A stretch of 64,000 bases of DNA, taken from positions 1 to 64,000 of the forward strand of contig JANXYB010000045.1 of assembly GCA_025350325.1 (NCBI GenBank), in the 5' to 3' direction. The stretch is from Acidobacteriaceae bacterium. GTDB taxonomy: Bacteria > Acidobacteriota > Terriglobia > Terriglobales > Acidobacteriaceae. The position numbers and the translations under genes are program-made. Below, in pieces: positions 16,153-23,889 of this stretch; within the stretch, counting starts at the first letter, position 1, and each line of letters starts with the position of its first letter. Below the pieces are notes generated by a model. The model saw only the letters and a list, made by a program, of their open reading frames with translations. It was not told where the DNA came from and ran no database searches.

Positions 16153-16710
16153 TTATTCCTTGGCGAGTTCTGCTTCAATGGCTGCAATCAACTCGGGCGC
16201 ATCAGGGGCGGTATCGGGCGCGAAACGTTTCACCACTTCCCCTTTGCGGCTGAGGAGAAACTTCTCAAAATTCCAAAGCACCTCGGGCTCAGAGTTCGTC
16301 TCGATTCCATAGCCCTTCAACTTTTCTGCAAAGGGAACAGCAGACACGCTCACGGCTTTCGGTTGCGCCGCGATCAACGCTGCATACAGCGGATGCTTTT
16401 GTGCGCCCACAACGGTAAGCTTGCTGAACATAGGAAATTTCACACCAAAATTCGAAGTACAAAAGGACTGTATTTCGTCATTCGTCCCCGGCTCTTGGCT
16501 CTTGAAGTCGTTAGCCGGAAAGCCCGCAATCACTAACCCCTGGCCGCGATATTGCTCGTATAGACTTTCGAGACCCTCGTATTGCGGAGTCAAGCCGCAC
16601 TTCGAGGCGACGTTGACAACCAGCAAAACTTTGCCTTTGAATTCAGCCAGCGACGTGTCTTCACCGCTGATCTTTTGTACGGGAATGTCATAAACCAATG
16701 TGCTCACCAT
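16153..16710 (-). CDS. Glutathione peroxidase-like thiol peroxidase
   Basis: It reduces peroxides with thiols; bacterial members usually draw electrons from thioredoxin. The peroxidatic Cys sits in NVASKCGLTPQYEGL, a Trp-Asn pair is in WNFEKFL, and the second conserved block reads FPANDFKSQEPGTNDE. The tetrad Gln normally found in FPCNQF is replaced by Asp here. The start is ATG at 16710, five bases after AAGGAG; the upstream extension in the ORF track is not needed. At 185 aa it is a little longer than BtuE-type enzymes. A Cys in FCTSNFG may be the resolving residue. Confidence 0.9.
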   Translation of the reverse strand: MVSTLVYDIPVQKISGEDTSLAEFKGKVLLVVNVASKCGLTPQYEGLESLYEQYRGQGLVIAGFPANDFKSQEPGTNDEIQSFCTSNFGVKFPMFSKLTVVGAQKHPLYAALIAAQPKAVSVSAVPFAEKLKGYGIETNSEPEVLWNFEKFLLSRKGEVVKRFAPDTAPDAPELIAAIEAELAKE

Positions 16711-16763
16711 AACTTCTCCTTCTATGTGCGGCTGGTCGTGCAAAAGGACGATAAGTGGCTAGC

Positions 16764-17798
16764 TCATGCAAGTAACTGTTTCGCCACTTGAATATATAAC
16801 TCGACAGCTTCTTTCAGCTCTTTCTTGGATAACTTTTCAAACGGAGTATGCGCTACATGAATAGATCCAGGACCCAGCAACAGCGGTTCACCCCAATTGC
16901 TCAACTGCGGAATATCCGTCGTAAATTTAGCGATCATCGTGGGCAAGCCGTCGAGGGCGCGCAGGCGTACAAAGGGAATTTCGAGCGTAAAGTCCACCAC
17001 AGCGAGACCTGCCGCAGCCTCGACTAAAGCTGTGCGTATCGGAGCCGAGTCGCCAACCAACCGCACCAGCACTTGCGCTTCAGCCTTATCGGCAATCACG
17101 TTCGGCGCGTGGCCGCCGTCAATCTGACCGATGTTTAACGTGCTGGGTCCAACGTCTTCGGTGACCGGCATGGGCAGCGTCAGCAATCTTGCCATCACCT
17201 CGACCAGTTTGTGAACAGCGCTTTCACCCAGCTCAGGATAAGCAGAATGAGCCATCTTGCCGGAAGACGTGAACACCGCGCGCAATGCGCCTTTTGAGGC
17301 TATTGCGAGCCGATTGTCCGTCGGTTCGCCATTGATAAGGAAGCGACTTCCTTTGGGCGAAAGATTGGCCTGCTTGGCGCCCGCCGAGTCGCGTTCCTCG
17401 CCGGAGACAAATAACAATCCCACACAGAACCCATCCGCGCGCAGTGCCTCGGCCGCGGCAACCTGTGCGGCAATGATCCCCTTTGCATCCGACACTCCGC
17501 GTCCATACATGTATTCCGCATCTTCGCTGAATGGAATATAGGGCGGCACGGTATCCATGTGCGTTGAGAAAACCAGGTCGGGCGTCTCGTCCGAAATTCC
17601 GGCATATACATTCCAGCGATCGCCGCCGCTAGCGCTTTCGGTCGGCTGCGGAACTGGCGTTTTCTCGACCGCCCAGCCTCGCTCACTCAGGAACCCTGCC
17701 AGGAAATCGCCTACCGCTCCCTCGTGGTAAGTAGTCGAGTCGATTTCGCACAAGGCACGCGTAAAACGTATGGGGTCCAAAGGCTGACGTTCGTTCAT
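16764..17798 (-). CDS. M20-family metallopeptidase (ArgE/DapE-like)
   Basis: A zinc amidohydrolase or peptidase of the acetylornithine/succinyl-diaminopimelate deacylase type. Metal ligands and catalytic residues are visible: STHMDTVPP, GRGVSDAKG, SGEERDS, INGEPTDN and, near the C-terminus, HVAHTPFEKL. The lid/dimerisation domain lies between about residues 170 and 270 (SGKMAHSAYPELGESAVHKL). The specific substrate cannot be told. ATG 17798 (MNERQPLDP) gives a family-like N-terminus; the ORF extends to 17846. It is divergent from the hydrolase-glycerate kinase pair. Confidence 0.85.
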   Translation of the reverse strand: MNERQPLDPIRFTRALCEIDSTTYHEGAVGDFLAGFLSERGWAVEKTPVPQPTESASGGDRWNVYAGISDETPDLVFSTHMDTVPPYIPFSEDAEYMYGRGVSDAKGIIAAQVAAAEALRADGFCVGLLFVSGEERDSAGAKQANLSPKGSRFLINGEPTDNRLAIASKGALRAVFTSSGKMAHSAYPELGESAVHKLVEVMARLLTLPMPVTEDVGPSTLNIGQIDGGHAPNVIADKAEAQVLVRLVGDSAPIRTALVEAAAGLAVVDFTLEIPFVRLRALDGLPTMIAKFTTDIPQLSNWGEPLLLGPGSIHVAHTPFEKLSKKELKEAVELYIQVAKQLLA

Positions 17799-17943
17799 GA
17801 TGCAGCCAGAATATCCTACGAGGCGCTCCGCAATCGTCGCGTTCATGGCGAATCACCGGGTCGTGACGGCCTCCGACGATACCTCTCCGCGACTACGAAC
17901 CCTAGCCGGCGGTGCCCGCCATGCGCGTAGAATAGGGCGTGGG

Positions 17944-18660
17944 ATGAATGCCACATCGACCTCACCCGCACCAGGAGCATGTACCGGACCTGCCCTGCTG
18001 CGCAGCGTAAATCTGACTGGCCCCGTTGGCCGCCTGGAAGCCCTTCTAAACGAAGGATCGCCCGACGCGCCGTGCGCGGCGCTGGTCTGCCATCCGCATC
18101 CGCTCGGCGGCGGAACCCTCCACAATAAAGTTGTCTTCCACGCAATGAAAGTCCTCAACGCACCGGAATGGGGTCTGTGCTTGCCCGTGTTGCGTTTCAA
18201 TTTCCGCGGCACTGGATTGAGCGAAGGCAAGCATGAGGGCTTGGCTGAATTCGCAGACGTACTCGCCGCTCTGCACTGGCTTGACGATGAATTTAAAAAG
18301 CCTGTGCTGGTTGTGGGATTCAGCTTTGGCGCTGCTATGGCTCTTAGCGCATGCTGCGGAGCATTGCCCAGCGAGCCTTCAACCGTCAAATTGCGCGCCT
18401 TGGCCGCACTCGGTCTGCCCACTCAAGCCATGGGTCATCGTTTTCACTACCCTTTTCTTTCCAGCTGCACTCTGCCCAAATTATTTCTGAGCGGAGATCG
18501 CGATCATTACGCCCCTGCGCCGCAACTCAGAAAAATAGCCGACGAAGCCGCCGATCCCAAACGATTGGTGCTGATTCCCAACGCCGATCACTCATTCTCA
18601 GGACAATTGGAAGCGATGCAGCAAGCGCTTTCCAGCTGGGTAAAGGAGCAAATGCAATGA
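17944..18660 (+). CDS. Alpha/beta hydrolase of the CocE/dienelactone type
   Basis: A soluble alpha/beta hydrolase of about 238 aa. The oxyanion strand is CHPHPLGGGTLHNKV, the typical CHPHPxxGGxMxNxV form of this family. The nucleophile elbow is VVGFSFGAAMAL (Ser), the acid lies in LFLSGDRDHYAP and the His in NADHSFSG. The ORF is open to 17797, but the upstream part overlaps the divergent M20 gene and looks non-coding, so I start at ATG 17944. Its stop overlaps the ATG of the glycerate kinase gene (ATGA), so the two are coupled. The substrate is unknown. Confidence 0.85.
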   Translation: MNATSTSPAPGACTGPALLRSVNLTGPVGRLEALLNEGSPDAPCAALVCHPHPLGGGTLHNKVVFHAMKVLNAPEWGLCLPVLRFNFRGTGLSEGKHEGLAEFADVLAALHWLDDEFKKPVLVVGFSFGAAMALSACCGALPSEPSTVKLRALAALGLPTQAMGHRFHYPFLSSCTLPKLFLSGDRDHYAPAPQLRKIADEAADPKRLVLIPNADHSFSGQLEAMQQALSSWVKEQMQ

Positions 18661-20114
18661 CGCCCACTAGTGATTCGGCGCTCGACTTTTTGCACTCGGC
18701 GGCCACCGACTTCTTCACAGGTGCACTCGATGCATGCAACATCGCATCCGCATTCGATCGGCGCATTCGTTTCGAGGGCAATACGTTGCAGCGGCTCCTA
18801 CCCGACGGCAGTGGCCCTGACAACATCAATCTTTCGCAATATAAACGCATATTCGTTATCGCTTTGGGTAAGGCCGCGGGCCCCATGCTCGCGGTTTTGC
18901 TTGACCGCATGAAGCGGCGTAAAGGCCTGCGCGGAATCTGTTGCACGAAGTATCTGCCAAACAATCGCAACTGGCGTATCCGGTACTTTGAGGGCGGCCA
19001 CCCTGTGCCCAATCAAGAATCCTTCAATGCGGCGCGCGCGGCCCTGGCAATGCTTAAAAAAGCGAAGAAAGATACGCTGATTTTCTTTCTCATCTCGGGT
19101 GGCGGCTCCGCAATGTTTGACCTGCCTCTCGATCCCCAAATTGGACTGGATGAAACCATTGCGTTTCACGAATCGCTGATCGCATCCGGTGCGCCGATCA
19201 ACGACGTGAATACCCTGCGTAAGCACTTTTCTGCGGTCAAGGGTGGCCGCCTCGCGATCGCTGCGCACGACGCTCAAAAAGTGTCGCTGCTCTTGCCGGA
19301 CGTGCCGCTTCGCTCTCTCGACGCACTCTCGTCCGGCCCCACTTCTCCTGATCACTCCACCGTGGACGAAGTGCATGAGATTCTGGCGAAGTATGAACTA
19401 TCCCCGAAGCTGCCGCCGTCAATTCGTGTTTTTTTTGAGCGCGGCGACTTACCCGAATCTCCTGGTAATAAAAGCTGGCGGCCGCCATTTCTGCCGAAAT
19501 TTTATAGAGGCGGCGACCCCGTGCAGGGGCGCAAAGTCACGTCTGCGATAACATTGACGGGCGAGGATGAAGCATTTCGCGATTCGGTTTTTGAGCTTCT
19601 GCTCTCAAGTCACGATCTGGTCGAGAATGCGCGCACCCTGGCTCAGAAAGCCGACTATTATGTTGCGGTCGATAATTCCTGCGACGACTGGGATTATGGG
19701 GACGCCGCCCACTACCTGCTGGACCGCTTCCACGAATTGCGCAAAAATCATCGACGTTTCTGCCTCATATCTGGCGGCGAGGTGACAGTGACTCTCCACG
19801 GCACGCCGGGCGCCGGCGGTCGAAACCAGCAATTTGCTCTAGCTTGCGCTCTTGAACTCGCGCAACATCCCGGCGAAATGCTGACCGTCCTCAGTGCGGG
19901 CTCCGACGGCATCGACGGCAACACGCGCAGCGCGGGCGCGGTGGCCGATCCCACTACGGTCGGCCGCGCTATCGCGTTCGGCTTCGACCCACAAGAGTCG
20001 TTGCGTGCCTTCAACGCTTGTCCACTTTTCACCGCGCTCGGCGATTCCATAGTGACCGGGCCCACAAGTCACAATCTGCGCGATCTTCGCCTGCTAATGT
20101 CAGATCGATCCTGA
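18657..20114 (+). CDS. Glycerate 2-kinase (MOFRL/DUF4147 family)
   Basis: It phosphorylates D-glycerate to 2-phosphoglycerate, linking glycerate catabolism to glycolysis. The N-terminal DUF4147 domain carries ALGKAAGPMLA, FFLISGGGSAMFDLPL and NTLRKHFSAVKGGRLA. The C-terminal MOFRL domain shows ISGGEVTVTLHGTPGAGGRN and SAGSDGIDGNTRSAGA. The track ORF starts far upstream in another gene; the real start is ATG 18657, overlapping the hydrolase stop. The 485-residue length is slightly above the usual 420-450, because of a longer insert near SPGNKSWRPPFLPKF. Confidence 0.9.
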   Translation: MTPTSDSALDFLHSAATDFFTGALDACNIASAFDRRIRFEGNTLQRLLPDGSGPDNINLSQYKRIFVIALGKAAGPMLAVLLDRMKRRKGLRGICCTKYLPNNRNWRIRYFEGGHPVPNQESFNAARAALAMLKKAKKDTLIFFLISGGGSAMFDLPLDPQIGLDETIAFHESLIASGAPINDVNTLRKHFSAVKGGRLAIAAHDAQKVSLLLPDVPLRSLDALSSGPTSPDHSTVDEVHEILAKYELSPKLPPSIRVFFERGDLPESPGNKSWRPPFLPKFYRGGDPVQGRKVTSAITLTGEDEAFRDSVFELLLSSHDLVENARTLAQKADYYVAVDNSCDDWDYGDAAHYLLDRFHELRKNHRRFCLISGGEVTVTLHGTPGAGGRNQQFALACALELAQHPGEMLTVLSAGSDGIDGNTRSAGAVADPTTVGRAIAFGFDPQESLRAFNACPLFTALGDSIVTGPTSHNLRDLRLLMSDRS

Positions 20115-20242
20115 TAAGTCAGCAATTTTTTTCCTCCCTCGGTCAATTCGCACGCATCGGCGATAATTGCTGGGGATCACTTTCTTATCTGTCCTCGCGC
20201 TCATTCCGTGCATTGCGCGTATTCGTGCATTAGGATTGGTTC

Positions 20243-21298
20243 GTGGCTCAAAAAGGGACTCGCAAGAAGAGCGCCGATAATACGCCCGATATACGGGCCG
20301 TAGCCGCGCTTGCCAAGGTTTCTATCGCCACGGTTTCCAGAACCATCAATGGATCCCCGGTGGTTAGCGAGCGCCTTTCCAAGCGCGTGTGGCAAGCCAT
20401 CCAGCATTTGAATTATTTCCCTAATACGCATGCGCGCACGCTGGTCTCGGGCCGCAGCCGCCTACTCGGTATCATCGTTGAAAACATTACGAACCCGTTT
20501 TTTCCTGAACTCATCCAGAGCTTCGAAGAGATCGCCGTAGCGCACGGTTACGAAATTCTGGTCAGTTCTTCAAACAGTGATCCTGCCGTCTTGACCACAT
20601 GCGTTCGCCGAATGTTAGAGCGCAAAGTTGAGGGTGTGGCAGTGCTCACCTTTGGCGAGGAAGAGCCGGTCCTGGACCAATTGGTCTTTCACGACGTTCC
20701 GATGGTTCTTGCCGAATTCAAAGTCGACGTTCCAAAGGTGAGCACGATCTTGCTCGACTACAGCACCGGTATCCGCGCTGCCGTTAAGCACCTTGCTGAT
20801 TTCGGCCACAGCAACATCGGCTTTCTTGCCGGTCCCCATAAGCTGCATTCTGCGGTCACGCGCGAAAACGATTTCTGTGCTTCGATCGATCAAGCGGGGC
20901 TACGCCTGCAGAGGAAATGGATCATCGAATGTGACCACACGCTCAAGGGCGGCGTAGCCGGGTTTGAAAAACTTCAGGCGCTCGAGGCGCGACCAACGGC
21001 CATCCTCTGCTCTAACGACATGACCGCCATTGGAGTCTTGCGCGCGGCCTATATGAAAGGCTTACGCGTACCGCAGGATCTCTCTGTGATTGGCCTGGAT
21101 GACATCAGTTTCGCCGAATTCACACTGCCGCCGCTGACCACAATCCGCCTGTCGCGCACCGAGCTGGCGCACGCCGCATTTGACGCCCTGCGTCAACAAG
21201 CCGAAGATTCCAACAATCCCAACATGCAGCGCGAATTTCTGGTCTCGACCAGTCTCGTAGTTCGGGAATCGACTGCCCCGCCTCCTGCGCGCAAGTAG
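20243..21298 (+). CDS. LacI-family transcriptional regulator
   Basis: The N-terminal helix-turn-helix DIRAVAALAKVSIATVSRTI followed by NGSPVVSERLSKRVWQAIQHLNYFPN is the LacI hallmark, including the hinge helix. The sugar-binding-protein-like effector domain follows (LLGIIVENITNPFFPELIQS, IGFLAGP, LCSNDMTAIGVLRA, GLDDISFAEFTLPPLTTIRLS). The GTG start has AGGA seven bases upstream. It may control the upstream hydrolase-glycerate kinase pair or carbohydrate genes elsewhere; no paired operators were identified. Confidence 0.93.
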   Translation: MAQKGTRKKSADNTPDIRAVAALAKVSIATVSRTINGSPVVSERLSKRVWQAIQHLNYFPNTHARTLVSGRSRLLGIIVENITNPFFPELIQSFEEIAVAHGYEILVSSSNSDPAVLTTCVRRMLERKVEGVAVLTFGEEEPVLDQLVFHDVPMVLAEFKVDVPKVSTILLDYSTGIRAAVKHLADFGHSNIGFLAGPHKLHSAVTRENDFCASIDQAGLRLQRKWIIECDHTLKGGVAGFEKLQALEARPTAILCSNDMTAIGVLRAAYMKGLRVPQDLSVIGLDDISFAEFTLPPLTTIRLSRTELAHAAFDALRQQAEDSNNPNMQREFLVSTSLVVRESTAPPPARK

Positions 21299-21956
21299 AT
21301 ATGCAACGCAATTGGCTTGGATTGTTTTCGTCGTCGGCTCCCCGCTGCAAAATGAGCGCTCGTCCAAAAGAAGAGCTCAGCTTGATGAATAATTCTTGTT
21401 TTGAAAGGGCATGACTTGACAGCTTGGTGAAGAGTCCATTTACCCGTACTCATCCACTCACGAAATCATCCGTCCGAAACACCCGTCAATCACGCGCGAT
21501 AACCCATCGAAATAAGTTCTCCATACCGACCTGATTTACCCTACCCGCTATTGCAGACTATTTCCTCAAAATCACTATCCTTGATTGTGAAGAGCAATAT
21601 GAGGAGATTATGAGAAACAGGTAGCCGACGGACTTCTCGCTAAGAACACCATCCGTCGTTCCTTTATGCGGACCAACCTGAAAGCCTCAGTAACCCCTTT
21701 ATCCAGAGGACTCTGCAGACAACTCTATTAGTTGGACGACTTTACGGCACGTGGCTACCCCCAATGCGCTGAAAACAAATGACTTCCATCCAGAGTATGG
21801 GTGGGGGTGGGGGCATAGCGCTAAGTTAACTGAACTAGTTGCAGTTGTTGAGCGACGAGCAATTTACGTTCCAGGCGAAGAATAAGTTGATAGGCAGTCT
21901 GAGTGCTATTCAAAAGAAGAGCTCTCAGTCAACGCCAGCCACTCGTGACTTCCAAA
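21299..21956. other. Gene-free stretch with degenerate repeats
   Basis: These 658 bases are visibly richer in A+T than the flanks and hold no ORF I can support. A fragment ttgaaagggcatgacttgac (21400-21420) resembles the palindromic repeats of the left end. A G-rich repeat copy lies at 21782-21813. The segment looks like a mutational or insertion graveyard. Confidence 0.5.
21782..21813. repeat. G-rich dispersed repeat, copy 2
   Basis: The sequence acttccatccagagtat followed by gggtgggggtggggg matches the leader and G-run design of 1821-1858. Both copies lie in long gene-free stretches. Confidence 0.55.
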
Positions 21957-22238
21957 CTAAACGCAGCCCCCGGCGATCGATGGAATCACCAACACCTCAT
22001 CGCCTTCCTTGAAGCTGTACTTCTCGTTGCCAAGAAAGCGAATATCCTCTTCGTTCACATAGAAATTAATGAAGCGGCGAATCTGCCCATCTTCGTTGCG
22101 AAGATGCTGCCGCAACGCCGGAAAGCGTCCTTCAATCTCGGTCACAAGCTCAGATAAATTGGTCGCAGTGCTCGAAATTTCGCGCACGTTGTTAGTGTGT
22201 TTTTGAAATGCGTTCGGTAACAAAACCTTAACGGACAT
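21957..22238 (-). CDS. ThiS/MoaD-family sulfur-carrier protein with GGCV tail
   Basis: A ubiquitin-fold carrier of 93 aa: MSVKVLLPNAFQ, then FVNEED-like FINFYVNEEDIRFL and the C-terminal EGDEVLVIPSIAGGCV. Carriers of this family are activated at a C-terminal Gly-Gly. Here two residues (Cys-Val) follow, so the carrier would need trimming by a protease before adenylation. Related carriers with short C-terminal extensions that a JAMM-type metalloprotease removes are known (QbsE). It overlaps the threonine synthase gene by 11 bases, a pairing reminiscent of CysO systems. No activating enzyme or protease is in the window. Confidence 0.85.
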   Translation of the reverse strand: MSVKVLLPNAFQKHTNNVREISSTATNLSELVTEIEGRFPALRQHLRNEDGQIRRFINFYVNEEDIRFLGNEKYSFKEGDEVLVIPSIAGGCV

Positions 22239-23505
22239 GATTGCCCCCTGCCGTACTCAGTTGCTGGCGCGTCGCGCCATGTTCTTCAACGTATATTTCA
22301 AAATCAGCGAGCCGCGGACGAATCGCTTCGCTCTGCTCGTAGGCCCCATTCAGGCAATCGGTGGTTTTCAGGCCGTTCCCTGTAATGCATGAGACAGTGA
22401 GTTCGTCGCGCTGAATGCGGCCATGCGCATAGAGCCGTGCCGTAACTGCAGTCGTAACGCCGCCGGCAGTCTCGGTGAAGATGCCTTCGGTCTCCGCCAG
22501 TTCCTGGATAGCCGAAACAATCTCGACATCGGAAACATCTTCGGCCCAGCCGCCTGTCGCGAGAATAGTTCGCGCCGCATACATTCCGTCTGCCGGATTT
22601 CCGATAGCCAGCGAGCGAGCAATCGTGTTGGGTCTCTGCGGCTCAATCACGTCTGTGCCGCCTTTGACCGCCTTGGCGATAGGTGAGCAGCCCGTGGCCT
22701 GCGCACCAAAGAAACGCACTGGCTTTTCGTCTACCAGTCCCAACGCGATCAGTTCGTCAAACGCCTTGCGAATTTTGGTGATCAGCGAGCCGCCGGCCAT
22801 CGGGCAGACAATGTTGTCGGGCAGACGCCAGCCCAGTTGCTCGGCAATCTCGTAGCCAACTGTCTTCGAGCCTTCAGCGTAATAGGGCCGCAGATTGACG
22901 TTTACAAATCCCCAGTTGTAGCGGTCTGCTATCTGCGAACAGAGGCGATTGACGTGGTCGTAATTGCCATCGACACGTACCAGGGTCGCCCCATAGACCT
23001 GCGTGTTGAGGATCTTTGCCGGCTCGAGATCGGCTGGAACGAGAATGAATGTTTTAAGGCCAAGGCGCGCCGCCTGCGCCGCCACCGCATTGGCAAGGTT
23101 GCCCGTGGATGAGCACCCGACCGTATCGAAGCCGAAGTCCTGCGCGTTGGCCAGAGCCACCGCGACAACGCGATCTTTAAAGCTCAACGTGGGCATGCAC
23201 ACGGCATCGTTCTTGAGGTATAAATTGCGGGCGCCGATATGTTCGCCGAGCCGTGGAGCTTCCACCAACGGCGTGAGCCCGGCCGGCGTCTTTGGCACAT
23301 AGCTGTCCCGGACGGGCAGTAAAGCACGGTAGCGCCACATGTTCAAAGGGCCGTTGGCAATAGCGTAGCGGGTGAAACGGGTGCGGGCGTATTCCAGGTC
23401 ATACACGATTTCGAGAGGAGAAAAACAGTCTTCACAAATCGAGAGCGGCTGCAGACCGTAGGTCTTGCCGCATCCTTTACATCGCAACTCGTAAGCAGTC
23501 GTCAC
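22228..23505 (-). CDS. thrC: Threonine synthase (PLP-dependent)
   Basis: It converts O-phosphohomoserine to threonine; a related PLP fold makes cysteine from a sulfur carrier. An N-terminal zinc-ribbon-like segment ELRCKGCGKTYGLQPLSICEDC precedes the PLP domain. The PLP lysine is in PTLSFKDRVVAVALA and the phosphate loop in GCSSTGNLANAVAA. The ORF runs to a TTG at 23556; I prefer GTG 23505 because GAGGG stands just before it and the protein then begins MTTAYELRCKGCGK. Coupling to the carrier-protein gene leaves open whether the enzyme uses a protein-bound sulfur donor instead. Confidence 0.82.
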   Translation of the reverse strand: MTTAYELRCKGCGKTYGLQPLSICEDCFSPLEIVYDLEYARTRFTRYAIANGPLNMWRYRALLPVRDSYVPKTPAGLTPLVEAPRLGEHIGARNLYLKNDAVCMPTLSFKDRVVAVALANAQDFGFDTVGCSSTGNLANAVAAQAARLGLKTFILVPADLEPAKILNTQVYGATLVRVDGNYDHVNRLCSQIADRYNWGFVNVNLRPYYAEGSKTVGYEIAEQLGWRLPDNIVCPMAGGSLITKIRKAFDELIALGLVDEKPVRFFGAQATGCSPIAKAVKGGTDVIEPQRPNTIARSLAIGNPADGMYAARTILATGGWAEDVSDVEIVSAIQELAETEGIFTETAGGVTTAVTARLYAHGRIQRDELTVSCITGNGLKTTDCLNGAYEQSEAIRPRLADFEIYVEEHGATRQQLSTAGGNHVR

Positions 23506-23556
23506 AAGTCCCTCGCTATGAACGCGAGTGAAAAAGGTCTGCGAGCGCGTGACCAA

Positions 23557-23889
23557 GCCCAGATAGAGCGAACGTGAGGTGACTCGAAATTACCTGCGAA
23601 GCCGCCTGCGCAAAGAGTGCGTAAGCTGCCCCCGAATCTCATGTTCCCCGTCTCCGGGCAAGAGTTGACACCATACTCCTGGATTGCCCAGGCAGGTTGT
23701 CGTGGCGTCACAGGGCTCGTCCCTCAGCCACTCTGCATGAAACTCAGGCTTGCCCTTTGGGGGCAAACATGAATGTTTAGTTTGTACCATAGGACCTGTT
23801 TTGACGCAACCAATCTTGCAGTGAATGGGTCACGAGGGTATCCGATTGGAGAAAATCGAGCCGGAACCGCATCCAAAGGCCCCCGACAC
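23557..23889. other. Intergenic region upstream of thrC
   Basis: About 330 bases between the GH97 stop and the threonine synthase start. The listed ORFs lack ribosome-binding sites. It contains the small inverted repeat ttgccctttgggggcaa near 23750 and probably the promoter of the thrC-carrier pair. Nothing else stands out. Confidence 0.35.
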
